Assembly (NCBI RefSeq): GCF_014646235.1
Contig: NZ_BMNB01000001.1
Location: 310,001-374,000, forward strand
From: Micromonospora sonchi
GTDB lineage: Bacteria > Actinomycetota > Actinomycetes > Mycobacteriales > Micromonosporaceae
Direction of reading: 5' to 3'
Length of the DNA stretch: 64,000 bases
Numbering within the stretch: the first letter of the stretch is position 1; each line of letters starts with the position of its first letter. Under the pieces are notes generated by a model. That model worked only from the letters and a program-made list of their open reading frames with translations, was not told the origin of the DNA and ran no database searches. Of the stretch, positions 16,017 to 24,700 are shown piece by piece. The position numbers were made by a program, and so were the translations under genes.

Positions 16017-16048
16017 GGGCGGGGTGCGGCCCGCGCCGCACCCCGCCC
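16017..16048. terminator. bidirectional hairpin terminator
   Basis: GGGCGGGGTGCGG, loop CCCGCG, CCGCACCCCGCCC: a perfect 13-bp stem between convergent genes ending at 16011 and 16055. Confidence 0.75.
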
Positions 16049-16054
16049 GACGAG

Positions 16055-17497
16055 TCAGGACCGTGCCGTCGCGTAGGCGGCGCAGCCGATCAGTTCCATC
16101 GACACCTGGAGCCGTTCCAGGCTGATGTTCTTGGCGATGGTGTCCTCCGGGCTGTGGTACGGCGGCTCCAGCAGCGCCGGCGACTCCTCACCCCGCCAGG
16201 AGAAGTTCGCGCTGGCGATGCCGACCTCCTGGAACGACTGGTGGTCGCTGGCCCCACGCTGGGTGACCGGGGAGATCTGCGGCTGGTAGCCGAGCCGCTG
16301 AGCGGCGGCGGTGACCTCGTCGGTGGCCCGGTTGCTCTGGCCGGTGAACGACAGCAGCCAGTACCGGGTCGCCGGGTCCCAGCTGGTGGCGACCATGTCG
16401 TTCTGGTAGACGGCGAGGATCCGGTCGCGCTCGGCCTGCGGCAGCTCACGGACGTGGTAACGCGAGCCGATCAGGCCCTGCTCCTCCGAGCCCCACAGGG
16501 CGAACCGGACGGTGGCGTTGATCGGGATCGCCTTCAACACCCGGGCCAGCTCCAGGCAGAGCACCGTGCCGGAGCCGTCGTCGTTGGCGCCCGGCGCGCC
16601 GATCACCGAGTCGTAGTGGGCGCTGACCATCACCACCGGGCCGTTCGGCCCCGATCGCCCCTGCCGCTCGGCGAGCACGTTGTACGAGGTCAGCCCGCGG
16701 TGCGCGGTGGTGGCGATGGTGAGGGTGAGCGGACGGGCGGCCAGCAGGGCCCGCAGTCGCTGCTTCTGCGCCTGGGCCACGCCGACCACCGGGATCGGCA
16801 GCGGCGAGTTGGCCGAGCCGGGCAGGGTGGGGGAGAACGCCTGCGCCCGGCGGGGCTCGACCAGGTCGGCCGGGAGGAAGACCACCGCGACCGCGCCGGC
16901 GGCCACCGCCCGCGCCGCCACCTGCTCACGCTGGGCCGCGACGTAGTCCACCAGCACGATCCTGCCGGCGGCGTCGGCGGTGAAGTCGTCCGCCGCGCCC
17001 GCCCGTACGTCGACCACCGAGGCGGTGACGCTGGTGTCCAGCGCCGCGTGCGCGCTCGCCCCGGCCTGCCAGTTCAGGTCCGTGGGCAGGCCGGCCGGCG
17101 AGCTGAACTGGGCGAGGAACTTGTCGGCCACCGCGAACGGTTGCAGGGTGGTGTCGTAGCGGAGCTTGTCGAGCTGGCCGGCGATGTAGTTGGCGGCCCG
17201 GCGCTCCGAGTCGGTGCCGCCGATCCGCGGCCCGATGTCCTCGGAGAGCACCTTCAGGTGCTCCAGCGCGCGCCGGCTCGACAGCTGCGCGATGACCTTC
17301 CGGTCATCCGGCGTGAGCTTCGGCGGCCGGTGCGCGCCCGGGCGCTGGTCGGTGGCGGCCCAGGCGGGCGCGGGCAGCGCCACGGTGGCGGCACCGCCGA
17401 GGGCGACGGTCAACATCCGTCGCCGGTTGAAGAAGCTGGAGCCGACGGAGGGGGACGATTCGTGTGAGGGTGTCACGGTGTCGTCGAGCGAAGACAA
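16055..17497 (-). CDS. Tat-exported M28-family peptidase
   Basis: 480 aa. TTG start at 17497 is supported by GGGAGG 7 nt upstream; no better ATG or GTG covers the signal. The N terminus has NRRRMLTVALGGAATVALPAPAWA, a Tat-like signal with a C-terminal Ala-x-Ala. A PA-like inserted domain (about 140-260) precedes the zinc domain with SAHYDSV, GANDDGSGT, ALWGSEEQGL, YQNDMVA and PPYHSPEDT. Probable extracellular aminopeptidase or carboxypeptidase, distinct in sequence from the M28 protein at 5479. Monocistronic. Confidence 0.9.
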   Translation of the reverse strand: MSSLDDTVTPSHESSPSVGSSFFNRRRMLTVALGGAATVALPAPAWAATDQRPGAHRPPKLTPDDRKVIAQLSSRRALEHLKVLSEDIGPRIGGTDSERRAANYIAGQLDKLRYDTTLQPFAVADKFLAQFSSPAGLPTDLNWQAGASAHAALDTSVTASVVDVRAGAADDFTADAAGRIVLVDYVAAQREQVAARAVAAGAVAVVFLPADLVEPRRAQAFSPTLPGSANSPLPIPVVGVAQAQKQRLRALLAARPLTLTIATTAHRGLTSYNVLAERQGRSGPNGPVVMVSAHYDSVIGAPGANDDGSGTVLCLELARVLKAIPINATVRFALWGSEEQGLIGSRYHVRELPQAERDRILAVYQNDMVATSWDPATRYWLLSFTGQSNRATDEVTAAAQRLGYQPQISPVTQRGASDHQSFQEVGIASANFSWRGEESPALLEPPYHSPEDTIAKNISLERLQVSMELIGCAAYATARS

Positions 17498-17605
17498 GAC
17501 GGCGCCTCCCGATTCGAGGTCCGACCCGGGCGGTCAGGGGTGTGTAGCCCAGGTCACAGATGCTCGAATCTAACGGGTGAGCTGCCGCTCCTCAAGATCG
17601 GAAGG

Positions 17606-18247
17606 TCAATAGGCGGCGGTGAAGCGCATGTTCCGGTGCTGCGGCCGCTCGATCTCATCGACGACCGCCACCGCCAGGTCCTCGTAACTGAGCGCGCTGC
17701 GGCCCTGGGCATCGGTCACCGGATGGTCGGTGCCGGTGCGGTACCGGCCGGTGCGTGCACCCGGATGGAACTCCAGCGGCGGCGGGGAGACGTACGTCCA
17801 ACTCACCCCGTCGGCCGAGGAGCGGTAGAGGTCCAACGCCTCCGCCTGGCCCACCGCCGCGTCGCGGTACTCCTCGGGAAAGTCCGGTTCGTCCAGGAGC
17901 CGGGTACCGGCCGGCGTGAGCAGGGTGGCGCCACCGCCGACGTGGATGATCCGCGGGGCGGCCGGCATGTCCCGCAGCGCGCCGAGCAGCGCCCGGACCG
18001 CGTCGGGCCAGAGGGTACGCTCACCCCCGCCGATCGCCACCACCAGCGCGTCCGCCTCCGGCGCCAACTCACGTACGCTGCGCTCGCTGGTGGCGTCCCC
18101 GGTGACCACCCGGACCCCGGCCGGCAGGTACGAGGTGGCCTCCGGCCGGCGTACCGCGGCGACGACCCGGTGCCCCCGGTCGAACGCCTCCACCACGATC
18201 CGCGAGCCGGCGGTGCCACCCGCTCCGAACACGACGATGTCGTTCAC
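17606..18247 (-). CDS. NAD(P)-binding NmrA/SDR-like oxidoreductase
   Basis: 213 aa. Rossmann motif GAGGTAG at residues 8-14, then VVAAVRRPE, VVTGDAT and VVAIGGGE, the pattern of atypical SDR/NAD(P)H-binding proteins (YwnB/BVR-B-like). Ends SALSYEDLAVAVVDEIERP as in that family. The GTG start is 6 nt after a TAGCCT box (18254-18259, minus strand), consistent with a leaderless mRNA. Substrate unknown. Confidence 0.85.
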   Translation of the reverse strand: MNDIVVFGAGGTAGSRIVVEAFDRGHRVVAAVRRPEATSYLPAGVRVVTGDATSERSVRELAPEADALVVAIGGGERTLWPDAVRALLGALRDMPAAPRIIHVGGGATLLTPAGTRLLDEPDFPEEYRDAAVGQAEALDLYRSSADGVSWTYVSPPPLEFHPGARTGRYRTGTDHPVTDAQGRSALSYEDLAVAVVDEIERPQHRNMRFTAAY

Positions 18248-18253
18248 GGTCCC

Positions 18254-18259
18254 AGGCTA
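18254..18259 (-). promoter_or_regulatory. -10 box of a leaderless transcript
   Basis: TAGCCT on the minus strand ends 6 nt before the GTG at 18247. Confidence 0.4.
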
Positions 18260-18263
18260 TGGA

Positions 18264-18286
18264 CCGGGCCCGCCGGCCGGGCCCGG
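18264..18286. terminator. hairpin terminator
   Basis: CCGGGCCC, loop GCCGGCC, GGGCCCGG: 8-bp stem downstream of the minus-strand serine hydrolase and upstream of the NmrA-like gene. Confidence 0.55.
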
Positions 18287-18292
18287 AACGGC

Positions 18293-18340
18293 GATCCCGC
18301 AGGATCTCAGTCGAGGTGATCCCGCGGGATCTCAGTCGAG
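18293..18340. repeat. 23-bp tandem direct repeat covering a stop codon
   Basis: GATCCCGCAGGATCTCAGTC plus GAG at 18293-18315 is repeated with one change at 18318-18340. The second copy supplies the last codons (LLD) and stop of the serine hydrolase. Confidence 0.8.
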
Positions 18341-19564
18341 CAGCGCGGAGTAGACCAGCTGCCGCAGCTGCGGCCGGATCGGCCAGGTGCTCGACGGCAT
18401 CAGCTGGGTGAAGAACAGGGCGGTGATCTCCTCGGCCGGATCGATCCAGAACGCGGTGCTGGCCACCCCGCCCCAGTAGTACTCGCCGACGCTGCTCGCC
18501 AGCCGGCCCGGGATCGGGTCGTCCACCACCGCGAAGCCGAGGCCGAACCCGACCCCGTCCAGGGTGGTCTCGGCGAACCCGCCGGTGGACAGGGTCCCGA
18601 GGTCCTGGCCGCCGGGCAGATGGTTGCGGGCCATGAGGCGTACCGTGCGGGGGGCGAGCACGCGTGCCCCGTCCAGTTCCCCGCCGCGCAGCAGCGCCTG
18701 GGTGAACCGGTGGTAGTCGGCGGCCGAGGAGATCAACCCGCCGCCGCCGGAGAGCAGCGCCGGCTTCTCGTACGCGAGGTCGCCGAGCGCGTCGTGGCGC
18801 ACCGCCCGGCCGGTCGCCGGGTCCGCCACGTACAGCGCGGCGAGCCGAGCGGTGTCGGCGCCGTCGACGTACCAGCGGGTGTCGTCCATGCCGAGCGGAC
18901 GCAGGACGCGTTCGGCGAGGAAGGTGTCCAGGCTCTGCCCGGAGACCACCTCGATCAGCCGGCCCAGCACGTCGGTGGCGACCGAGTAGCCCCAGGCGGT
19001 GCCGGGTTGGAACAGCAACGGCAGCGCACCGAAGGACCGGCTGGCCTCGGCCAGGTCGACGTCCGCCGGTGGGTAGAGGTCGTAACCGGCGGCCCGGTAC
19101 AGGCCGTCGACCACGGAGGTCTGCATCCAGCCGTACGTCAGCCCGGCGGTGTGGGTGAGCAGGTGCCAGACCCGGATCGGCTCGATCGCCGGCACGGTGT
19201 ACGGCTTGAGCGTCGACCCCTTCGAGTAGACCCGCATGTCGGCGAACTCGGGCAGCCAGCGACCGATCTCGTCGGTCAGCTCGAAGTGGCCCTCCTCCCA
19301 GAGGATCATCGCCGCCACCGACGTGATCGGCTTGGTCATCGAGTAGATCCGCCACAGGGTGTCGTCCGCCACCGGTGTGCCGGCCTCCCGGTCGCGCAGC
19401 CCGTACGTCGAGGCGTGCGCGATCTCGCCACGTCGGGTGACGACCAGTTGCCAGCCGGGGAGCCGGCCGTCGTCGACGTACCTGCCGAAATGCTCGTCGA
19501 TCCGGGCCAGCCGCGCCGGGTCGAAGCCGAGCCGTGCCGCGTTGATGCTGCGTGTCGTACTCAC
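18332..19564 (-). CDS. beta-lactamase/esterase-fold serine hydrolase (EstB-like)
   Basis: 410 aa, GTG at 19564. Class C beta-lactamase-related domain throughout: S75-M-T-K78 in the WRIYSMTKPI motif, the GYS motif in AWGYSVATDVLGRLIE, and a C-terminal GYYWGGVASTAFWIDP segment in place of KTG. No signal peptide or TM segment, so probably a cytoplasmic esterase/hydrolase similar to Burkholderia EstB. Substrate unknown. Divergent from the pentapeptide-repeat gene. Confidence 0.88.
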   Translation of the reverse strand: MSTTRSINAARLGFDPARLARIDEHFGRYVDDGRLPGWQLVVTRRGEIAHASTYGLRDREAGTPVADDTLWRIYSMTKPITSVAAMILWEEGHFELTDEIGRWLPEFADMRVYSKGSTLKPYTVPAIEPIRVWHLLTHTAGLTYGWMQTSVVDGLYRAAGYDLYPPADVDLAEASRSFGALPLLFQPGTAWGYSVATDVLGRLIEVVSGQSLDTFLAERVLRPLGMDDTRWYVDGADTARLAALYVADPATGRAVRHDALGDLAYEKPALLSGGGGLISSAADYHRFTQALLRGGELDGARVLAPRTVRLMARNHLPGGQDLGTLSTGGFAETTLDGVGFGLGFAVVDDPIPGRLASSVGEYYWGGVASTAFWIDPAEEITALFFTQLMPSSTWPIRPQLRQLVYSALLD

Positions 19565-19625
19565 CCGACCGAACCTACCGGCCGGTACGCATGCCAGGGA
19601 AGACGTGAGTGTCGGTGCCGCTGGA

Positions 19626-19631
19626 TAGCCT
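19626..19631 (+). promoter_or_regulatory. -10 box of a leaderless transcript
   Basis: TAGCCT followed by 6 nt and the ATG at 19638. Confidence 0.4.
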
Positions 19632-19637
19632 GCTGGC

Positions 19638-20234
19638 ATGCCGGAGCCGATCGAGGACGTCACCTTCCACGACGAGGACTGGTACGCCGAGGATCTGGCT
19701 GACCGGCACTTCGTCGCTTGTGCCTTCCACCGGGTCGACCTGACCGAGGCGACCAGCCGGGGCGCCACCTTCGTCGGATGCACCTTCGGCGACGTGCAGT
19801 TCAACGTCTCCCGGCACACCGACTCGGCCTTCACCCGCTGCACGTTCATCCGGTGCAACCTGTTCGAGGCGGAGTTCACCGGCTGCAAGGTCATCGGCAG
19901 CACCTTCGACCGGTGTGACCTGCGCCCGCTGACGGTCACCGGCGGCGACTGGTCCTTCGTCACCCTGGCCGGAGCCGACCTGCGCGGCGGGCGGTTCACC
20001 GGCGTACGCATGCGGGAGGCCGACCTGTCCGGGGCCGACCTGTCCGGGGCGACGCTGACCGGCGTCGACCTTTCCGACGTGCAGTGGCGGGGCACCCGAC
20101 TGTCCGGTGCGGACCTTCGTGGCAGCGACCTGGCCGGGCTGGAACCGACGGCGGTGCAGCGGGCCGGTACGATCATCGACGTCTTTCAGGCCGCGACCCT
20201 GGCCCGGGCACTCGGTTTCGACATCCGCGACTGA
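19638..20234 (+). CDS. pentapeptide-repeat protein
   Basis: 198 aa. Runs of A(D/N)LxX-type pentapeptides: ATFVGCTFGDVQF, AFTRCTFIRCNLFEAEFTGC, then ADLRGG, ADLSGADLSGATLTGVDLSDV and ADLRGSDLAGL. These fold into a right-handed quadrilateral beta-helix that can mimic DNA, as in Qnr/MfpA gyrase-protecting proteins. A role in fluoroquinolone or toxin protection is possible but not shown. A short helical C terminus (VFQAATLARALGFDI) resembles the dimerisation tail of Qnr-type proteins. Cytoplasmic, monocistronic. Confidence 0.88.
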   Translation: MPEPIEDVTFHDEDWYAEDLADRHFVACAFHRVDLTEATSRGATFVGCTFGDVQFNVSRHTDSAFTRCTFIRCNLFEAEFTGCKVIGSTFDRCDLRPLTVTGGDWSFVTLAGADLRGGRFTGVRMREADLSGADLSGATLTGVDLSDVQWRGTRLSGADLRGSDLAGLEPTAVQRAGTIIDVFQAATLARALGFDIRD

Positions 20235-20428
20235 CCGCGCGGCATCGAGCCGTGCATTGGCGATCTGGACAGCAGACACGCCGGCTCCGGCAGTCCCGGA
20301 AATGCCGCCGATCGGATGCATTCCGCGCGCACTAGCGCGAACGGGTCCCTTGATGCGAATGTGAGTCGGCCCCGCGTTCGGGTCGAGGGCGCCGGGTGTG
20401 AGTCCGGCCCTGCAGAAGTGGAGAGTCG

Positions 20429-21430
20429 GTGGCCGAGGAAGCTCCCGCGCCAAGCGGTGACAGGCCGATCCGCCCCAGCGGGGCTGCCCACCGCGGCGGA
20501 TCCCGACACCGCTCGGTCCGCGTCGGCGGCGTCCGGGACCACCTGCCTCGTCGCGCGGCGGCCCACCGGCGTCCGCCACGGTCGACGAGCGAGAGTCGGG
20601 GCGGCGCCCGCCGGCTGGTCCGTGCCCGTCGGCGCCGCCGCTGCGCGGTCGAGACCGTAGCCGCCTTCGCCGGCCTCCTGGCCCTGGTCGGGTTCGTGAA
20701 CTGGTGGTCGGAGCCGATCCCGGACACCCCGGCGGAGTCCGACGGCCTGCCGGCGGTGGTCGGGCGGCCGAGCCTGCCGAGCCCGGTGCCGACCGCTCCC
20801 GCCGTGCCCGGGCTGCGGCCCCGCGAGCGGTCGCCGAGTCCCAGCCCAAGCAGTCTGACTCCCGGCACGGCACCGGCGCCCGCGGCGTCGACGCTGACCG
20901 TGAGCCGCGCGGACATCCCGGCCACCGTGGACCTGACCGACCTGGGCCGGCGCGACTGGGTGCACTGGGGGCTGGGCGGTGCCGGGGCGACGGTGCGCAA
21001 ACGCGACGGTTCCGCCGAGATCCTTGACCTGGGCGGCCGGGGCGAGCGGAGCGGCTGGGACGGCAACCAGGAGCTGTTCCGGTGGCGCGACGGCACGCCG
21101 GTCGAGTCGGCCGACCCCACGCCCGACGGGGTCTTCACCTGCGGCGCGGGCAACGGTTTCGAACTCGCCGTCGTCGCTGACGGCCAGCCGCGCACCGCCA
21201 CCGTCTACCTCGGCGTCTGGATGGCCCGGGGCCGCCTGGACGTCCGGCTCTCCGACGGCGGCGCCGGCCGCAGCCTTCGCCTGGAGGAGCGGCACACCAG
21301 CCAGTCCACCCAGGTCACCGTCCGGTTCCAGGCACCGGAGGGGACCCGGCTGCTGCTCACCTGGACGGTCGAGGAAACCTTCACCCCGCACTGCGGCAAC
21401 GTCGCCCTCCAAGCCCTTGCCCTGAGGTGA
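20429..21430 (+). CDS. membrane-anchored hypothetical protein with secreted beta-sandwich-like domain
   Basis: 333 aa, GTG start. Residues 1-72 are Arg-, Ser- and Pro-rich and cytoplasmic; 73-92 form one TM helix (TVAAFAGLLALVGFVNWW). A Pro/Ser linker (95-155) follows, then an extracellular domain of about 175 residues (VDLTDLGRRDWVHWG; DGVFTCGAGNGFELAVV; ATVYLGVWMARGRLDVRLSDG). The domain resembles carbohydrate-binding-like proteins in which 'DW.HWG' begins a jelly roll. No catalytic residues identified. Role unknown; surface-exposed by topology. Confidence 0.7.
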   Translation: MAEEAPAPSGDRPIRPSGAAHRGGSRHRSVRVGGVRDHLPRRAAAHRRPPRSTSESRGGARRLVRARRRRRCAVETVAAFAGLLALVGFVNWWSEPIPDTPAESDGLPAVVGRPSLPSPVPTAPAVPGLRPRERSPSPSPSSLTPGTAPAPAASTLTVSRADIPATVDLTDLGRRDWVHWGLGGAGATVRKRDGSAEILDLGGRGERSGWDGNQELFRWRDGTPVESADPTPDGVFTCGAGNGFELAVVADGQPRTATVYLGVWMARGRLDVRLSDGGAGRSLRLEERHTSQSTQVTVRFQAPEGTRLLLTWTVEETFTPHCGNVALQALALR

Positions 21431-21546
21431 AAGCGAGGGCCACAACACAGGTGAGGACCGGGACGGCAGCGCCGGTGCATCTGAGGCAGACTGCCAGGAC
21501 CGTCCGTGGCCACCGCCCGGCGGGACACCGAACGGGGAGGACGACG

Positions 21547-21891
21547 ATGCCCGCCTACGCACTGGCCCATCTGCACGATCCGCAGGTCAACGAGGACATC
21601 CTGATCTATTTGGAACGGATCCAGGCCACCCTCGAACCGTTCGGGGGACGGTTCGTCGTGCATGGCCCCGCGGTGACGGTGCTGGAGGGGGAGTGGCCCG
21701 GCAGCCTGGTCATCCTCGAGTTTCCGGACCGTGAGCAGGCGCAGGGCTGGTACGAGTCACGCGCCTACCAGGAGATTCTGCCGCTGCGGACCCGGCACAT
21801 CGGCGGTTCCGCGATCATCTTCGACGGGGTCCCGCCGGGCTTCCAGCCGGGCCAGAAGGCGGCAGCGCTGCGGGCACAGGCGGCCGGCTGA
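21547..21891 (+). CDS. DUF1330 family protein
   Basis: 114 aa dimeric alpha/beta-barrel fold protein: YALAHLHDP, YLERIQATLEPFGGRFVVHG, EGEWPGSLVILEFPDREQAQGWYES and YQEILPLRTRHI are the DUF1330 pattern. ATG at 21547 follows GGGAGGACGACG; in-frame upstream codons lack a ribosome binding site. Biochemical role unknown; relatives sit beside oxidoreductases, which is not the case here. Confidence 0.88.
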   Translation: MPAYALAHLHDPQVNEDILIYLERIQATLEPFGGRFVVHGPAVTVLEGEWPGSLVILEFPDREQAQGWYESRAYQEILPLRTRHIGGSAIIFDGVPPGFQPGQKAAALRAQAAG

Positions 21892-22160
21892 GCCGCGGAC
21901 CTCCTCAGCCCGCCGAAAGAAGATGCGCCAAAACACGATGTTCTACCCGCTTTCGGTGGCGTCATGCTGGCTAACTGTATTGGCGATCGGCTATTTGACG
22001 AATGCTTCGGCAGCGGGCACCGTGGGCAGTGCGAGGGGCGCTGGGCTGCCCCGATATGACGGTGGTCCACCGCCGGTGAATGGGCCGAGTCCGGTCCCAC
22101 GAGACCGCAACACGGGCGTGACGCATCCGGACGCCAACAAACCCACGAGGAGTTCCCACC

Positions 22161-22442
22161 ATGCTCACGATGACCGACAACGCCGTCCTGGTGATTCGTG
22201 ACCTCGCCAACCAGCAGGATGTCGCCGAAGATGGCGGCGTACGCATCGCCGCGGACACCGTGGCCGGGTCGCTCACCGTCGAACTGGTCGCCGCGCCGAT
22301 CGAGGGTGACCAGGTGGTCGACAACCAGGGCGCCCGGATCTTCCTCGACTCCGACGCCGCCGACCTGCTCGGCGACGCCTCGGTCGACGCGACCGTGGAC
22401 GACGAGGGCATCGTGCAGTTCGGGTTCACCGAGAGGCCGTAA
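22161..22442 (+). CDS. HesB/IscA-like small protein lacking iron-binding cysteines
   Basis: 93 aa. MLTMTDNAVLVIRDLANQ, GGVRIAADTVAG, ELVAAPIEGDQVVDNQGARIFLDSDAADLL and DEGIVQFGF follow the A-type Fe-S carrier fold, but no cysteine is present, as in the actinobacterial branch often labelled 'adhesin' or 'iron-sulfur cluster biosynthesis family'. It therefore cannot bind a cluster in the normal way. GAGGAGTTCCCACC precedes the ATG. Stress or maturation roles have been supposed for such proteins; none is evident here. Confidence 0.8.
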   Translation: MLTMTDNAVLVIRDLANQQDVAEDGGVRIAADTVAGSLTVELVAAPIEGDQVVDNQGARIFLDSDAADLLGDASVDATVDDEGIVQFGFTERP

Positions 22443-22446
22443 CGGC

Positions 22447-23523
22447 TCAGCCGGTCACCCTCGGACGCAGCGTGCGGCCGCGCCGCGACGGAGCCGGGAT
22501 GGGTCGTCGGGCCGGATCACGAGCCGGCTGCCGCAACGCGTCGAGCACGTGGGCAAGGTGGTGCGAGGTGCTCCACGCGATCCAGTTGGTGGCCGACCCG
22601 CCGCCGGCCACCCGTCGGGCCCGGCGCAGGATCTCGTGGTCGCCCCAGGAGAAGCCCGCCCCGGCCGGCGCCCAGTGCGGCGCCGACACCAGGGTGCGGC
22701 ACAGGTCGGTCACCCGCTCGTCACCCCGCCCGCCCCGGCGCGACCAGCGGTAGACCCACCAGGCGCCGTCAGCGGTGTAAGGGACGGTCGGCAGCCTGTC
22801 GCCGCCCAGCTCCGGGCCGGGCGTCGCCGGGGTCACGCCGTAATCGCCGAACCCCACGTCGAGGTCGGCCAGCCGCTGCCAGAGCAGCCAGTCCCAGCGG
22901 TCCAGCCGTACCGGCTCGTCGGTGGGCAGCCGGTACGGCGTCGGCGGCATCCCACCGGCCACCACGCTGACCGAATGCCACGCGTGCCGGCGCGCCCAGT
23001 CCAGCACCCGCCGGACCCGGGGCTCGGTCGCCCGTACGTCCGCCGGACAGCACACGTCACCGCAGTCCACGAGCAGGTCGCACTGCTCGGGGGCCAGTCG
23101 TGCGTACCGCCAGATCCGCTCCATCGCCGCGGTGGTCGCGTCGGGGCCGGCGCGGTCCTGGCCGAGCCGCAGCCGCACCACGGCCCGCCCGGTGTAGGCG
23201 CGCGCCGCGACGCCGTGCGCCGTCAGCCGTCGGTCACCGTCCGCGAACCCGATCACCGGCATCAGCGGTACGCCCCAGCGGGCCGGATCGATCTCGGCCA
23301 GGTCGGGTCGGTCGCTGGTGTCGACGGCCGGAACGAGCCCCAGCGGCATCCGGCCGATGGCATCCACGACAAGCCGATCCACGTCGGACAGACGCAGGAT
23401 CGGGGCGATGGTCGGGGCCAGCGCGGCGTCGAGGTGACCGAGCGCCTCCAGCTCGCCCCGTCGGGCGGGCAGAATGGGGCGGTAGACCACGTGCGCCGCC
23501 CGGCCCCCGCAGCCAGGCGTCAT
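22447..23523 (-). CDS. Beta-protein-family (PF14350-like) protein
   Basis: 358 aa. The start, YRPILPARRGELEALGHLDAALAPTIAPILRL, matches the opening of the 'Beta protein' family first noted in phages and found in scattered bacterial genomic islands; RYARLAPEQCDLLVDCGDV and a C-terminal WIAWSTSHHLAHVLDALR agree. A TIM-barrel-like fold is likely. The role is unknown, though relatives occur among phage and defence genes. Its stop is 4 nt from the convergent HesB-like gene. No other phage gene lies nearby. Confidence 0.75.
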   Translation of the reverse strand: MTPGCGGRAAHVVYRPILPARRGELEALGHLDAALAPTIAPILRLSDVDRLVVDAIGRMPLGLVPAVDTSDRPDLAEIDPARWGVPLMPVIGFADGDRRLTAHGVAARAYTGRAVVRLRLGQDRAGPDATTAAMERIWRYARLAPEQCDLLVDCGDVCCPADVRATEPRVRRVLDWARRHAWHSVSVVAGGMPPTPYRLPTDEPVRLDRWDWLLWQRLADLDVGFGDYGVTPATPGPELGGDRLPTVPYTADGAWWVYRWSRRGGRGDERVTDLCRTLVSAPHWAPAGAGFSWGDHEILRRARRVAGGGSATNWIAWSTSHHLAHVLDALRQPARDPARRPIPAPSRRGRTLRPRVTG

Positions 23524-23613
23524 AACTCATCGTAGCCACCCCTTCGCGCAGCCGACAGAGCAAGCCGGCGAAACAGCCCGGACGTGGGCCGACCGGCCGA
23601 ATATCGTCGGCGA

Positions 23614-24135
23614 ATGCCCGACGCCCCACCCCCGGTACCGCTCACCCGACGAGGACAGCGCCCGGTGGCGGGACTTTCCCCGTCGTCCGGGCGACATCGT
23701 GATCAGCACCCGTTCCAAGAGCGGGACCACCTGGATGCAGATGATCTGCGCGCTGCTGGTGCTGCGTGCGCCGGAGTTGCCGGCACCACTGGCCGAGCTG
23801 TCGCCCTGGCTGGACTGGCTGGTCGAACCGGCGGAGACGGTGTACGCCCGGCTGGCCGCCCAGCGGCACCGCCGTTTCATCAAGAGCCACACCCCGCTGG
23901 ACGGCATACCGGCCGATCCCCGGGTGCACTACATCGTGGTGGGCCGGCATCCGTTGGACGCGGCGGTCTCGCTGCACCACCAGAGCGCGAACCTGGACCG
24001 GGCCCGCCTCGCCGCGCTGACCGGCCAACCCGCAGCACCGGAGTCCGCCCGCTCCCTCCCCTCGGTGCAGGAGTCGCTCGTACGCTGGATCGACGCGGAT
24101 CCGGATCCGCGCGAGGCCCTGGATGGAGCGCTGAC
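23614..24135 (+). pseudogene. sulfotransferase, frameshifted and truncated
   Basis: The 5' PAPS-binding loop ISTRSKSGTTWMQM and the 3' motif YIVVGRHPLDAAVSLHHQ identify a cytosolic-type sulfotransferase. The likely start (ATG 23614, MPDAPP) is in a different frame from the body. Removing one C from the C-rich run at about 23625-23635 would give the family N terminus (MPDAPPRYRSPDEDSARW). The protein also stops resembling the family after WIDADPDPREALDG, about half length, where sequence runs into a large terminator palindrome. A GTG at 23699 could start a fragment. A nonfunctional remnant, or in part an assembly error. Confidence 0.75.
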
Positions 24136-24206
24136 GCCGCCCGCTGTCGCCGCCAGCCGAGCCGGGGCCTGGGCTCGAGCCCAGGCCCCGGCCCACGAGG
24201 CGTCAG
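24131..24206. terminator. nested palindromic terminator
   Basis: A perfect 32-bp palindrome, GCCGGGGCCTGGGCTC with its complement (24161-24192), is flanked by an outer stem CTGACGCC/GGCGTCAG (24131-24138, 24199-24206). The outer right arm contains the stop codon of the minus-strand PepSY gene, so it ends that transcript. Confidence 0.7.
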
Positions 24207-24700
24207 TCGTCGTCGCGGTCGTCATCGTCGTCGTTGCGGTCGTCGTCGACCGGCTCCTGCTCGGCCTTGACCACCTGGCCGGTCTCCCGGTCGATGTCAA
24301 CCTCATGCTCGATGTCGCCCCGCACGATCTCGACCTCCCAGACCGGCCGGCCGTTCTCCCGGTCCCGCTCGATCTCCGTGATCTGGCCGCCGCCGACGTG
24401 CGCCAGCGCGATCTCGCCGGCCCGCTCGCTGTTCACCGCGTCCTCGCCGGTGGCCGGCGCACCGGTGCCGGGCGGCGTGGCGTCGTCCGGGACGCCCGCG
24501 GTCGTCGGATCGCCTGCGGTCGTCCAGCCGGCTGTGGTCGTCGGGTCGGCTGTGGTCGTCGGGTCGCTGGTCGCGGCGGTCAGCGTCGTCTGCCGCGCGC
24601 GGTCGTTGTCGGCCGCCGTCACGCCCAGGAACACACCGATCGCCGCGAGCACCGCCGCCACGCCGCCGACCGACGCCAGAAGCAGGGGATTGCGCCTCAT
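24203..24700 (-). CDS. PepSY-domain membrane-anchored protein
   Basis: 165 aa from the ATG at 24700 (GGTGGAG upstream); the longer frame upstream lacks support. One TM/signal segment (6-28: LLLASVGGVAAVLAAIGVFLG), a Thr-rich linker with TTTADPTTTAG repeats (about 40-75), a PepSY domain (about 85-150: SERAGEIALAHVGGGQITEIERD, EVEIVRGDIEHEVDIDRETGQV) and an Asp-rich tail (DDDRNDDDDDRDDD) that could bind cations. It lies 261 bp downstream of a two-component system on the same strand, a common pairing. PepSY proteins inhibit or sense peptidases or act as envelope sensors. Confidence 0.88.
   Translation of the reverse strand: MRRNPLLLASVGGVAAVLAAIGVFLGVTAADNDRARQTTLTAATSDPTTTADPTTTAGWTTAGDPTTAGVPDDATPPGTGAPATGEDAVNSERAGEIALAHVGGGQITEIERDRENGRPVWEVEIVRGDIEHEVDIDRETGQVVKAEQEPVDDDRNDDDDDRDDD

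Noticed and set aside
23584..24270. 228-aa Arg/Gly-rich frame over the sulfotransferase
   Set aside because: It is the +1 frame; sulfotransferase motifs lie in the other frame, so this is only the shifted start.
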